The notes beneath the pieces were generated by a model. That model made no database searches, was not told where the DNA came from, and was given only the letters and a program-made list of their open reading frames with translations. A program made the translations under genes and the position numbers. From assembly GCA_041655255.1 (NCBI GenBank), contig JBBAFS010000037.1, forward strand, positions 1 to 16,380: a DNA stretch of 16,380 nucleotides. The letters are read 5' to 3'. This DNA comes from JBBAFS01 sp041655255 (GTDB lineage Bacteria > Spirochaetota > Spirochaetia > Sphaerochaetales > Sphaerochaetaceae). Of this stretch, positions 1 to 7,833 are shown in pieces (within the stretch, counting starts at the first letter, position 1; each line of letters opens with the position of its first letter).

Positions 1-291
1 CTCTTTGTTCTCTTCTTTCGACTCTTGGGCAGCTTGTTCTCCCACTTCGGGTACTCCACCTGCTCCAAGCCCTCCGGTGAGTTGTTTCCCTAAAGGCATC
101 TTATGTTGGGCATTTGATCGCTGAAGAGCCTGAATGTCGGTATTCATTGCGACAAACGTAACTTTCTTCAAACCACTGGCAATCATTCTATTTACTGCAT
201 TTCCACCTGCTCCCCCTACTCCGACAACTTTAATGTCGGTGGGAGTAGTTTGTTCATCGTGTAGCAGTTCATCTAAGATATCAAAATCCAT
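1..291 (-). CDS. ftsZ: Cell division protein FtsZ (N-terminal 97 residues, cut by the left edge)
   Basis: Tubulin-like GTPase that polymerises into the cytokinetic Z-ring. Only the first 97 codons are in the window, translated here by hand from the reverse strand. After a short acidic N-terminal tail (MDFDILDELLHDE), residues 21-36 read KVVGVGGAGGNAVNRM, the first nucleotide-binding loop of FtsZ. Residues 46-58 (FVAMNTDIQALQR) and 66-84 (PLGKQLTGGLGAGGVPEVG) match the next conserved FtsZ blocks. The GGGTGTG signature would lie beyond the edge. The ATG start is preceded by AAGGAAGG, and the gene begins 17 bp after the ftsA stop, so it is the last visible gene of the dcw operon. The identification is very secure although the C-terminal FtsA-binding tail cannot be seen. 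Confidence 0.97.
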   Translation of the reverse strand, partial: MDFDILDELLHDEQTTPTDIKVVGVGGAGGNAVNRMIASGLKKVTFVAMNTDIQALQRSNAQHKMPLGKQLTGGLGAGGVPEVGEQAAQESKEENKE

Positions 292-308
292 TCTATCCTT
301 CCTTACAA

Positions 309-1553
309 TTAAAACACCGTTCTAAAGAAACCCTTCAATCGTCGGCCGAACTTACGTGCCCCTTTTTGTCCACCATAGTGTAAAGACCCCGATGCAGATT
401 GATCTCTAATCCGTTTTGCTTCGGTCATCATTAACCCTAATGTAGTGGTATAACGGGGGTCGATATATGAGCGATCGAGTCCAGCTAAAGCCTCAGGAAA
501 ACCGATACGGGCAGGGAGGCGAAATATTTCAGAAGCTAATTCAGTAGCACCTGAAAGAAGCGAGCCCCCTCCAACTAATACTAAGCCTCCACCAAATGAG
601 CCTCTGATTTGTTTTTTCTCGAGTTCAACTTGGAGTAGTGAAAATATTTCAGCCATTCTCGGTTCAATGATTTTACTTAACTCTTTTTTCGGCATCTGAA
701 TCGATGGCATTCCCCCAATTTGGGGAATGACGATTGTCTCATCAGCTTTGACCGATGGAATGTGGCAATTTCCACTTGTTGTTTTTATATCTTCTGCGAC
801 TTGGCGCGGTTTATTTAAAATATAGGCGATATCGTGAGTTACGTGGTTTCCTCCAATATTCACCCCACCAGTAAAGATTGGAGAGCCGTGAGAGTAGACT
901 ATAGCATTGGTGGTTCCACCCCCAATATTAATTAAGATAGTCCCCATCTCCCGCTCTTCGGTACTTAATACTGCCTCAGCATCAGCAATTTGTTTTGCTA
1001 CTAAGCGCTGTACTTGAAAACCTGCTCGTTGAATCGATTTACGATGAATTTGTGCTAACGAGGATGAGGCTGTAACGATGAGCACTTTACTCTCAAGGCG
1101 ATGGCCAAGCATGTTTATGGGATCTTTAATCCCTTCTCGCCCATCGACACGGAAATCTTGAACTAAGGTATGTAATATTTCTCGATCAACGGGCAACTCA
1201 AATGCTCGAGCAACCTCTAATGAACGAAAAATATCTTCTCTTCTAATTTCTTGATCTTTAGCGCTGATTCCTACCACCCCTTGAGATGGGAGTCCTTCAA
1301 CAAAATTCCCACCAAGGCCAATAATGATTTGACTAATAGAAGAACCTGATTGAGCTTCTGATTCATGAATCACCCGTTTAATGGCGCTCACTGCCTGTTC
1401 AATGTTGACAATAGAACCACCTTGAACTCCCTCGGATGGGAATTCACACATGCTGTCGACCATGATTTGCCCCTCGGAAGAGACACTTCCTACGACTGCA
1501 CGAATCCACGAGCTTCCGATATCGAGACCCATCATGATTTTCTCTGTGGCCAC
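309..1553 (-). CDS. ftsA: Cell division protein FtsA (actin-like membrane tether of FtsZ)
   Basis: FtsA is an actin/Hsp70-fold ATPase that anchors FtsZ filaments to the inner face of the membrane and recruits later divisome proteins. The 414-residue product is of normal family length. Phosphate-1 motif GLDIGSS is at 9-15, phosphate-2 INIGGGTTN at about 208-216, and the adenosine motif GGLVLVGGGSLL at about 322-333. The C-terminus (KFGRRLKGFFRTVF) is a basic amphipathic helix, the usual membrane-targeting sequence. I chose the GTG at 1553 because GGAGG (1560-1564) sits six bases upstream. An in-frame TTG at 1571 would place that Shine-Dalgarno site inside the gene. ATGs at residues 7 and 8 of this model are weaker alternatives. 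Oddity: both Asp residues usual around the phosphate-2 GGGTT are Asn here (residues 209 and 216). The gene follows ftsQ by 14 bp and precedes ftsZ by 17 bp. Confidence 0.95.
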   Translation of the reverse strand: MATEKIMMGLDIGSSWIRAVVGSVSSEGQIMVDSMCEFPSEGVQGGSIVNIEQAVSAIKRVIHESEAQSGSSISQIIIGLGGNFVEGLPSQGVVGISAKDQEIRREDIFRSLEVARAFELPVDREILHTLVQDFRVDGREGIKDPINMLGHRLESKVLIVTASSSLAQIHRKSIQRAGFQVQRLVAKQIADAEAVLSTEEREMGTILINIGGGTTNAIVYSHGSPIFTGGVNIGGNHVTHDIAYILNKPRQVAEDIKTTSGNCHIPSVKADETIVIPQIGGMPSIQMPKKELSKIIEPRMAEIFSLLQVELEKKQIRGSFGGGLVLVGGGSLLSGATELASEIFRLPARIGFPEALAGLDRSYIDPRYTTTLGLMMTEAKRIRDQSASGSLHYGGQKGARKFGRRLKGFFRTVF

Positions 1554-1559
1554 TAGTAA

Positions 1560-1564
1560 CCTCC
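1560..1564 (-). promoter_or_regulatory. Ribosome binding site of ftsA
   Basis: GGAGG on the minus strand lies six bases before a GTG at 1553. It is the basis for starting ftsA at that GTG rather than at an upstream TTG that overlaps the ftsQ stop. Confidence 0.75.
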
Positions 1565-1567
1565 GTG

Positions 1568-2434
1568 TCAAACCCGCTTCACTAAAGCCGAATTATATAA
1601 ATCATATCTTAACTGCTTCATAAGGGCAATATTTGCCACTGGGGACTGAAGATAATCGGCTTTTATCATCTCAAAAGCAGCAAGTAGTTGTTTCATTGTG
1701 ACTACTTCTTTGACTAATAACGTACTATGGTAGGCAGGCAACTCAATGGTCATTGAGCCAAATGAGGAAGTGTGTCTTCCGCTGTAGGTAATCTCACCTA
1801 TAATAGGAAGGCGTTGATGTTCATCAAGTCCCATCTCTTGGGTAATCATTAATGCTTCTTGAAGTCCTGTATCAAGACCATAGCGGGTAATATAATCACC
1901 ATGAAGTGTCGAAATATGTATTACAGGTACCGATCTAAACATTGAATCATGTCCATCTTGTAGTGGTACTAAGCATTCATCTGTAAGGGCGAGTGTTCGT
2001 CCGCTAGAATCTTTTAACAAAGCTAGTGGGGTAATTAATTCAATGTGGGAAATTACACTTCTCCCTTTTTTTGTGATCGAGAGAGCAGAGATTGAGTTAT
2101 ATGTGAGTAACTGCTGTTCAAATTCTTTTATTGATCTACCATAAAGAGCCTGCCCTACCAGTTGTTCAGCTAGATGAGTGATATCTCTCGGTAGTTGGCT
2201 ATTACTAGATGTCTCTATTTCTACTTGTTTAATAGATAAAGAGGGGATAAAGCGCAATGAGTAGTATCCTAACGAGAGAACAACTAACACAGCACCACAT
2301 ATAACCACTAATGAGAGACCCCATGAAGAGATCTTCGCTGGCTTTTTTATACGAGGGAATTCTTTTTCAGGGGTATCAGAGTAGATACTTCGGTAGGTAT
2401 CATAATCAAAATCGGCACTGTGAACGTAAGCCAT
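1568..2434 (-). CDS. ftsQ: FtsQ/DivIB-type cell division protein (single-pass, POTRA-like)
   Basis: Bitopic divisome protein expected to bridge cytoplasmic and periplasmic division factors together with FtsL. The 288-residue product has a charged cytoplasmic N-terminus of about 37 residues and one hydrophobic membrane segment at about 39-60 (GLSLVVICGAVLVVLSLGYY). Next comes a segment beginning with FIPSLSIKQVEIE, typical of the first strand of the POTRA domain. The rest is a beta-rich extracytoplasmic domain with no obvious active site. Sequence conservation in this family is low, so the call rests on topology, the POTRA onset and position between ftsW and ftsA. The ATG at 2434 is preferred because AAGGAG lies seven bases upstream. 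A TTG at 2452 would overlap ftsW by 17 bp. With this start the gene lies one base after the ftsW stop. Confidence 0.85.
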   Translation of the reverse strand: MAYVHSADFDYDTYRSIYSDTPEKEFPRIKKPAKISSWGLSLVVICGAVLVVLSLGYYSLRFIPSLSIKQVEIETSSNSQLPRDITHLAEQLVGQALYGRSIKEFEQQLLTYNSISALSITKKGRSVISHIELITPLALLKDSSGRTLALTDECLVPLQDGHDSMFRSVPVIHISTLHGDYITRYGLDTGLQEALMITQEMGLDEHQRLPIIGEITYSGRHTSSFGSMTIELPAYHSTLLVKEVVTMKQLLAAFEMIKADYLQSPVANIALMKQLRYDLYNSALVKRV

Positions 2435-2435
2435 A

Positions 2436-3593
2436 CTACATCTCCTTCTCAATGTTCACCATCAAGCTATATAAAAGAGCACACTGCCCTAACACCACTA
2501 ACAAGTTAGTCCCCCCTTGGCTAAAGAAGGGTAAAGGAATCCCTGTTGGTGGTAATAAGGAGGTGACCACTGCTATATTCATCAATGCTTGAATGGTGAT
2601 ACTCAGTGTGATGCCGCTACTAAGAAGGTAGGCAAACATCTGATTATTCTGCTTATATCTGAGAGCAGTTTTTAACCCAAAGTAGGTCAATCCCCCATAC
2701 AAGGCAATAAAGATAATTAATCCAAAAAAACCACTCTCTTCTATGTATGAGGCGAATATAAAATCGGAGTGAACTTCAGGAATGACTCCCAATTTATATA
2801 CGCCACTACCAATCCCTTTTCCAAATAATCCGCCTGATCTGATGGCCTCTAAGGAGGTAGAGACTTGCCAATTAAGCCCAGAAGGATCTAATGAGGGGAA
2901 TAAAAAACTTACAATTCGTTTAATGCGATATGGTTCTATAAGCAAAAAAGTAGCCAAAGGCAGTGGTAGAGCAAACAAAGCCAAAAGCATATACTTAAGT
3001 GGAACTCCACCTAAGATTAACATGATGACACTCACACCAAGGTACAACAACATACTTGAGTAGTCTTTTTGTAGAAGCAAAAAAGCAGAACCTAATGCTA
3101 TGACACCAACAGACAACAGGATCTTTTGTGTCGGTTCTGTGTGTTGGCTAAAGAGGTGTGAAAAATATAATAGAGTTGCAAATTTTAATAATTCTGAGGG
3201 TTGAAATGAGGGAATAGGACCAACTTGGAGCCATCTTTTTGCTCCAAAGCGCTCCACTCCAAAAGGTCCAACGATGGTCAAAAGCATAAATCCAAAAGAG
3301 ATGATTAATAGTGTTAGTGAAAGACTTTGAAATAGTCGCATTGGAATAAAGCGAGCTACTAAAAAGAGTGATAACCCAATAAAGGCAAATATGAATTGTC
3401 TAAGAAAATAATAATATGGCTCTAAATTATGACGAGTTGCCTCCCAGTACGACGCTGAATAGAGAGTGATTAATCCTAACAAAGTGAGTACCAATACTAC
3501 CAAAAGAAAATAGAAAGAGTAGTGAGATTCTTCTTTCTCTTGTGGATAGAGTTCTTGGTATAGACTGTATTGCCAGTTCACTTTAGATCCCAT
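2436..3593 (-). CDS. ftsW: SEDS-family peptidoglycan glycosyltransferase FtsW
   Basis: FtsW polymerises lipid II at the septum together with a class B penicillin-binding protein. The 385-residue product is a polytopic membrane protein with about ten hydrophobic segments. SEDS signatures are clear: KRWLQVGPIPSFQPSELLK at 119-137, HSDFIFASYIEESG at 275-288, and the C-terminal block from TSLLPPTGIPLPFFSQGGTN at 344-363. Asp277 in HSDFIF matches the Asp in the SEDS loop regarded as catalytic. The loop usually written QPDLGT reads QKDYSS (175-180), a divergence of unknown meaning. Its position in the dcw cluster favours FtsW over the paralogue RodA. It starts 15 bp after mraY with a weakly placed AAGGA about 12 bases upstream. 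Its partner ftsI is not in the window. Confidence 0.94.
   Translation of the reverse strand: MGSKVNWQYSLYQELYPQEKEESHYSFYFLLVVLVLTLLGLITLYSASYWEATRHNLEPYYYFLRQFIFAFIGLSLFLVARFIPMRLFQSLSLTLLIISFGFMLLTIVGPFGVERFGAKRWLQVGPIPSFQPSELLKFATLLYFSHLFSQHTEPTQKILLSVGVIALGSAFLLLQKDYSSMLLYLGVSVIMLILGGVPLKYMLLALFALPLPLATFLLIEPYRIKRIVSFLFPSLDPSGLNWQVSTSLEAIRSGGLFGKGIGSGVYKLGVIPEVHSDFIFASYIEESGFFGLIIFIALYGGLTYFGLKTALRYKQNNQMFAYLLSSGITLSITIQALMNIAVVTSLLPPTGIPLPFFSQGGTNLLVVLGQCALLYSLMVNIEKEM
2442..2447 (-). promoter_or_regulatory. Ribosome binding site of ftsQ
   Basis: AAGGAG on the minus strand, seven bases before the ATG at 2434, lies inside the 3' end of ftsW. It decides the ftsQ start against the upstream TTG at 2452. 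Confidence 0.75.
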
Positions 3594-3608
3594 ATGTTTC
3601 TTAAGTCC

Positions 3609-4643
3609 TTAGATTCGATTACTGATCAAAAACACCACTAAAGCGATAAGAGTGCTTAAGATGCTTATGATATGAAACCGATTCACTATGCGACTTTCAC
3701 TGACCCCCTTTTGTTCATAATGGTGATGTAAAGGCGCAATCAAAAAAACTTTTTTATTGAACAAGCGTCTTGAGATAATTTGAATAAGAGAACTAAGCGC
3801 CTCGATCATAAATACACTGCTTGCAATAATCATCACAAACTCTACTTTGAGTTGCAGTGCAATAATGGCAAATAAGGATCCCAAAGCATGAGAGCCAGTA
3901 TCTCCCATAAATACCGATGCTTTGGGACCGTTGTACCACCAAAATGCTAATAAAGAGCCAATGGTGGCACACAACAAGATAAGCGTAGCACGTGAGTTGC
4001 GTACTATTGATGGGAGAAGAGCAAAGGAGAACACATGAGAACTCACTAATAAGGCAATCAGTGCCAATAGTGCTAAAGGAGCTAATATAGAGGTGACCAC
4101 AAGGCCATCTAACCCATCACTAATGTTCACTGCATTGACAAATCCCACCATGTATAACAAAAACAGCAGTGGATACCACAACTTCACTTGAAGTGCTTTC
4201 GATGGATCAAATGGGTGTGCGACAATCATCGCTTCAGAAGAGAAATAATTCACATAAAGATATAACACTAAAGCTGAAGCAAGAATCTGCATCGCTAATT
4301 TTCGTGACGTTCTTAACCCGATTGACTCTTTTTTAACTATTTTTGCAAGATCATCAATAAAGCCAATCGATGCAAAAAGCCACATGGTCACTAACGGTAA
4401 AAGAATGAATCTACTTTGTAGTTGTTGAGTCAATAACGTAGTGATGGTAATTCCAGTAATAAAAAAAAGTCCCCCACATGTAGGAGTTCCATTTTTTATG
4501 TGATGTGAAGAGGGAACATCGGTGTTAATAATTTGACCAATGTGTTTTGATCTCATAAAACGGATATGAATAAACCCCAAAACAAGTGAGATAACAAAAG
4601 AGAGTAATAGTGTTGTGATAGATATAATAATAGTGTTACTCAC
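3609..4643 (-). CDS. mraY: Phospho-N-acetylmuramoyl-pentapeptide-transferase (MraY)
   Basis: Integral membrane enzyme that transfers phospho-MurNAc-pentapeptide from its UDP carrier to undecaprenyl phosphate, making lipid I. The 344-residue polytopic protein has the expected family motifs: NGTPTCGG at 51-58 (usually GTPTMGG, so Met is replaced by Cys), the FIDDLAK motif with Asp97-Asp98, NISDGLDGL at 173-181, FMGDTGSHALG at 245-255 with the Mg-binding-type Asp248, and the His triplet HHH at 306-308. The start is a GTG at 4643 with AAGGAG eight bases upstream. It begins 15 bp after the murF stop. The substrate is made by MurF, whose gene is directly upstream, so the two act in consecutive steps. 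Confidence 0.96.
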   Translation of the reverse strand: MSNTIIISITTLLLSFVISLVLGFIHIRFMRSKHIGQIINTDVPSSHHIKNGTPTCGGLFFITGITITTLLTQQLQSRFILLPLVTMWLFASIGFIDDLAKIVKKESIGLRTSRKLAMQILASALVLYLYVNYFSSEAMIVAHPFDPSKALQVKLWYPLLFLLYMVGFVNAVNISDGLDGLVVTSILAPLALLALIALLVSSHVFSFALLPSIVRNSRATLILLCATIGSLLAFWWYNGPKASVFMGDTGSHALGSLFAIIALQLKVEFVMIIASSVFMIEALSSLIQIISRRLFNKKVFLIAPLHHHYEQKGVSESRIVNRFHIISILSTLIALVVFLISNRI

Positions 4644-4658
4644 CTTTTTATCTCCTTA

Positions 4659-6032
4659 TTACATCATCGCTTGTACTACAGGAACTAACCGTTCCATGTT
4701 CATCGCCCTTGACCCTTTGACTAACACAAGATCTCCAGTTCTTAACTCTTGTTGAACATGGTGTTCTAAATGGTCATAATCATCTGTATAAAAATAGCGG
4801 TTGGAAAAACCAGATTTTTTAAGTTCATCGTAGGCACTTTCCATCTCGGAACCGTACAACATCACCGAATCGATATTGTTCTTAAGTAGTTGTTGAGCTA
4901 TATAGCGGTGTGACGTCTCAGTAGAATCTCCTAACTCTTTCATCGACCCCAATAAAGCTACTGTTCGTGTATGATGTTTCTGATTTGTCATACTCTTAAG
5001 GATGTGACGAGTCGAATCGACACTAGAGTTGTACCAATCTTCAATTAAGGTAATGGGTCCGTGGGTGAGCCTACTACGCCCTTCGATGGGATTAAATTGT
5101 TCTAAGCCGTCAACGATATCGCTCTCAGAAGCTCCTAAATACCTCGCAACTGCCACAGCTGCATACATATTTTGAAGATTGTGTTCTCCAATAGCTTTAA
5201 GATGGAACTTCTTTTTTTTGTAACTTATGGTATACCCTCTCATCTCCATAGACGTAATGTAATCTATACCCACTTGGTTAAGCGGGCCGTACGTAGTGGT
5301 ATAAGTTGGGTGGGTTTGATCAACCAAGGATGTAAAGGGGTTTTGTTCATGAATGAAAATCTGCTCAATAAGAGGGTGGAAGATATTACTTTTCTCTTGA
5401 AATGTGACTCTTACATCACCAAATGAGCCGATATGAGATAATCCAATATTGGTCAGTAGTGCTACATCAGGTGAATTCAGGCGTAATAAATCATCCATAT
5501 CTCCTTGATGGTCGACTCCCATCTCAAAAATACCAAACTCTTTGGTATCATCTAATTCAAATAGTGATAAAGAGTACCCGATGAGAGAGTTGTAATTACC
5601 TGGAGTTTTTGCCGTTGGTGCTACGAGGTTCATAATTGAGTACAGCATCTCTTTAGTGGTTGTTTTTCCACAACTACCAGTAATTCCCACCTTCTTCACA
5701 TGACTAAATTGTTGTGCATAAGCGTGAGCTAATTGCTGTAAAGCTACTAAGGTATCTTTTACAACAATGAGGGCATACTCTTGTTTGTTAAGAAGGTGTT
5801 TTACCTTAAAGAGGTGTTTTTCATCAATTAAGGCACCCACAGCGCCCAAAGCAAAAGCGCTACTGATAAAATCATGTCCATCAACACGCTCCCCCTCTAA
5901 GGCGACAAACAGCGATCCGTGAACTACAAAGCGACTGTCGATAACAACAGAAGTAATAGGTGACAAAGAGGATGTGTGTAACAGTGTTCCATGACACATA
6001 ACAGCTGCTTGATAAAGACTTAATGGCTTCAT
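4659..6032 (-). CDS. murF: UDP-N-acetylmuramoyl-tripeptide--D-alanyl-D-alanine ligase (MurF)
   Basis: Cytoplasmic Mur ligase that adds the D-Ala-D-Ala dipeptide to UDP-MurNAc-tripeptide using ATP. At 457 residues it has the normal MurF length. The P-loop GITGSCGKTTTKE is at 116-128. TPGNYNSLIG at 143-152 and EMGVDHQGDMDDL at 170-182 are MurF-type substrate and Mg-binding blocks, and LTNIGLSHIGSFG is at 193-205. Lys214 in QEKSNIF is at the place of the carbamylated lysine of Mur ligases. The ATG overlaps the ftsL stop as ATGA, with AAGGAG five bases upstream, so translation is probably coupled. The TPGNYNSLIG block and position beside mraY favour MurF over MurE. No murE is present in this cluster. 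Confidence 0.95.
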   Translation of the reverse strand: MKPLSLYQAAVMCHGTLLHTSSLSPITSVVIDSRFVVHGSLFVALEGERVDGHDFISSAFALGAVGALIDEKHLFKVKHLLNKQEYALIVVKDTLVALQQLAHAYAQQFSHVKKVGITGSCGKTTTKEMLYSIMNLVAPTAKTPGNYNSLIGYSLSLFELDDTKEFGIFEMGVDHQGDMDDLLRLNSPDVALLTNIGLSHIGSFGDVRVTFQEKSNIFHPLIEQIFIHEQNPFTSLVDQTHPTYTTTYGPLNQVGIDYITSMEMRGYTISYKKKKFHLKAIGEHNLQNMYAAVAVARYLGASESDIVDGLEQFNPIEGRSRLTHGPITLIEDWYNSSVDSTRHILKSMTNQKHHTRTVALLGSMKELGDSTETSHRYIAQQLLKNNIDSVMLYGSEMESAYDELKKSGFSNRYFYTDDYDHLEHHVQQELRTGDLVLVKGSRAMNMERLVPVVQAMM

Positions 6033-6355
6033 AAGCGCTCCTTTTGTGTCATAAAAAGAGGCGACGAGAGATCAATTTTCTCAACATTGAGGCGTTGAAG
6101 ATCGGTTTGATACAACACGTGTTGAGGAATAGTTGCTTCTGCTATCTCTGCTAGTAGTTGACGTTCTTGCTCTTCGAGTTGAATTAAGCCAACTTTTAAC
6201 GTCCTCATTTGTTGTTCTAATACTTCTTTTTGTGCAACCTGATGAACATACCACAACGTCACCGAGCCAATAAGGAGGATGCATACGATAGTGAGAATCT
6301 TTTGGCCAAAGGTTAATTGTTTGTTTGAACTAACAACTTGATCACTTAGATGCAT
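6029..6355 (-). CDS. ftsL: FtsL-like divisome protein (single-pass, coiled coil)
   Basis: A 108-residue protein with a short cytoplasmic N-terminus (about 1-19), one membrane segment at about 20-42 (ILTIVCILLIGSVTLWYV), and a Leu/Gln/Glu-rich stretch at about 44-76 that looks like a coiled coil. This is the architecture of FtsL, which forms a complex with FtsQ and FtsB-type partners and helps activate FtsW. Sequence identity in the family is very low, so the assignment rests on topology, size and place between rsmH and murF. The ATG at 6355 has GGAGG six bases upstream. The gene overlaps the 3' end of rsmH by 14 bp and the start of murF by 4 bp, so translation is probably coupled on both sides. 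Confidence 0.8.
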   Translation of the reverse strand: MHLSDQVVSSNKQLTFGQKILTIVCILLIGSVTLWYVHQVAQKEVLEQQMRTLKVGLIQLEEQERQLLAEIAEATIPQHVLYQTDLQRLNVEKIDLSSPLFMTQKERL

Positions 6356-7289
6356 CTTCTACCTCCAATTTTTTTGCAATCCTAAATTTCACACTTCGTG
6401 AAGGAGGATTGTCGATACACTCTTGCTCGGTGGGAACAATTGGCTTTTTTGTGAGAATCTTAATTGTGGGTTTCTTACCACAGGTACACTGAATTGCTTC
6501 AGGGGGGCAGATACACCCTTTTTCAAGACGCCTAAAGGTTTGTTTCACAAGGCGATCTTCTAAAGAGTGAAAGCTCATCACTGCCACCAGTCCCCCTACT
6601 TGTAGTAACTCTACAGCTCGCTCTATTGAGGGGACGATTCGATCTAATTCACTATTGACCGCAATACGAAGTGCTTGGAACGTTCGAGTTGAAGGATCTA
6701 AGCGACCATATCTATATTGCTTGGGGACACTATGAAATATGATTGAGGCTAATTGGTCTGCTTTTTCAATTGTTTGTGTTTGGCGGTAGTCGATTATTGC
6801 TTGAGCAATACGGCGTGAATACCGCTCTTCACCAAATTGGTAGATGATATTTGCTATATCTGTTTGAGAGTAGGTATTTACAATCTCTTTTGCACTGAGA
6901 GTTTGTGAAGTGTCTAATCTCATATCGAGATCTTCATCTTTCGTAAAGCTAAAACCACGAAGAGATTGTTGGTAGTGGTACATTGAAATACCTAAATCAA
7001 AGAGAATTAATGAAGGAGAGCGTCCCTCATACTCATCGAGTACTTCGTTAAACCACCCATTTGTAGCACTAAAGCGTGAACCAAAGGGTTTAAGGCGCTG
7101 TTCAGCTTTTTCAATGATCCCCTTATCACGATCGATTCCTAATACAGTAAGATCTGGATAATGATGGAGGGCCAATTCACTATGGCCCCCCTCACCCAAC
7201 GTACAATCGATCATAAAATCGAAAGGGGTGAGCGTTTCACACATATTGAGGAATTCTTGTGCTAACACACTGGTATGGAGAACCTTCAT
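6342..7289 (-). CDS. rsmH: 16S rRNA (cytosine1402-N4)-methyltransferase RsmH (MraW)
   Basis: SAM-dependent methyltransferase that modifies C1402 in the ribosomal decoding centre. The 315-residue product matches the family in length and motifs: the SAM-binding motif DCTLGEGGHS at 28-37, GIDRD at 51-55, FDLGIS at 97-102, RGFSF and DMRLD at 111-126, VMSFHSLEDRLVK at 237-249, and the Cys cluster C259/C261/C268/C270 (CICP...CTCG) followed by NPPSRSVKFR. The ATG at 7289 has GGAGG eight bases upstream and lies one base after the mraZ stop. Location directly after mraZ is the normal dcw arrangement. Confidence 0.97.
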   Translation of the reverse strand: MKVLHTSVLAQEFLNMCETLTPFDFMIDCTLGEGGHSELALHHYPDLTVLGIDRDKGIIEKAEQRLKPFGSRFSATNGWFNEVLDEYEGRSPSLILFDLGISMYHYQQSLRGFSFTKDEDLDMRLDTSQTLSAKEIVNTYSQTDIANIIYQFGEERYSRRIAQAIIDYRQTQTIEKADQLASIIFHSVPKQYRYGRLDPSTRTFQALRIAVNSELDRIVPSIERAVELLQVGGLVAVMSFHSLEDRLVKQTFRRLEKGCICPPEAIQCTCGKKPTIKILTKKPIVPTEQECIDNPPSRSVKFRIAKKLEVEDASK

Positions 7290-7290
7290 A

Positions 7291-7761
7291 TTAGGATCCT
7301 CCGTCTTGCAGTAGATGGCTTAAGGATTGGGATGCAGCATTAAATGATTGTTCACTATCGGTGAGGAATTGTTCGTAGGATGCTACACTCCACAGCTCTA
7401 AGTACGAGCTAATGCCTAATAATACCGACTCCTCTTTCATAGTGAGACCTACCCCATCTCGTAAAGAGGGGGGAATTAATAAACGACCCGATTTGTCGAT
7501 ATCGACTTCCATTGCAGGAGCAATGATTCTTCGTTGAAGCAATCTCAAATTAGCATCGAACATTGCTCCTGGGCCTTCCATGATTTTTTCTCGTAGACTC
7601 TCAAAAAATGGGGGAAGTAAAATCCACAAACATGGTTCAACTGAGCGCGTGATAATAAGGGTACTCTCATCACCTAAAGCGCTACGTAAGCGTGAAGGTA
7701 TGAGGATACGTCCCTTTTCATCTATGGTGTTTCGATACTCACCAGTTAGCATCGCACTCAT
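7291..7761 (-). CDS. mraZ: Transcriptional regulator MraZ
   Basis: MraZ is a DNA-binding protein of the AbrB/MazE-like double-psi beta-barrel type that assembles as a ring and controls its own dcw operon. The 156-residue model contains two tandem half-domains with the diagnostic DxxxGR: DEKGRILIPSRLR at 14-26 and DKSGRLLIPPSLR at 89-101. The frame is open to a GTG at 7812. That start would lie upstream of the predicted transcription start near 7808 and would turn the operator repeats into protein sequence. I therefore place the start at the ATG at 7761, five bases after AAGGGG. An ATG three codons further in (7752) gives MLTGEYRNTID, which also fits family N-termini. First gene of the operon, likely autoregulated through the repeats upstream. 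Confidence 0.93.
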   Translation of the reverse strand: MSAMLTGEYRNTIDEKGRILIPSRLRSALGDESTLIITRSVEPCLWILLPPFFESLREKIMEGPGAMFDANLRLLQRRIIAPAMEVDIDKSGRLLIPPSLRDGVGLTMKEESVLLGISSYLELWSVASYEQFLTDSEQSFNAASQSLSHLLQDGGS

Positions 7762-7778
7762 TTGCTCCCCTTTTTTGT

Positions 7779-7833
7779 CCACTTTCTGGGATACTTTCCC
7801 ACTTTCTACCACAAACTATACTATCTCACCCAC
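7779..7833 (-). promoter_or_regulatory. mraZ operator: Candidate MraZ operator: phased GTGG direct repeats
   Basis: On the minus strand the 9-mer AGAAAGTGG occurs twice exactly (7807-7799 and 7787-7779), start to start 20 bp. A further GTGG (7812-7809) is 10 bp ahead of the first, so three GTGG cores fall in a 10-bp register. A fourth GTGGG (7833-7829) sits inside the promoter spacer, 21 bp further up. Known MraZ sites in E. coli are TGGG-type direct repeats with a 10-bp period upstream of mraZ, and AAAGTG-type boxes are reported in mollicutes. The location, around and just downstream of the predicted transcription start, suggests autorepression. That role is inference. Confidence 0.6.

Noticed and set aside
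1554..1571. TTG start for ftsA overlapping the ftsQ stop
   Set aside because: GGAGG would fall inside the gene. The GTG at 1553 is ideally spaced from it and keeps all FtsA motifs.
2311..3063. Rightward open frames opposite ftsQ and ftsW
   Set aside because: They are antisense shadows of secure genes, with no family resemblance in their translations.
7762..7812. A 17-residue N-terminal extension of MraZ from a GTG at 7812
   Set aside because: It lies upstream of the predicted transcription start, covers the operator-like repeats, and gives sequence unlike MraZ N-termini. The AAGGGG site fits the ATG at 7761.
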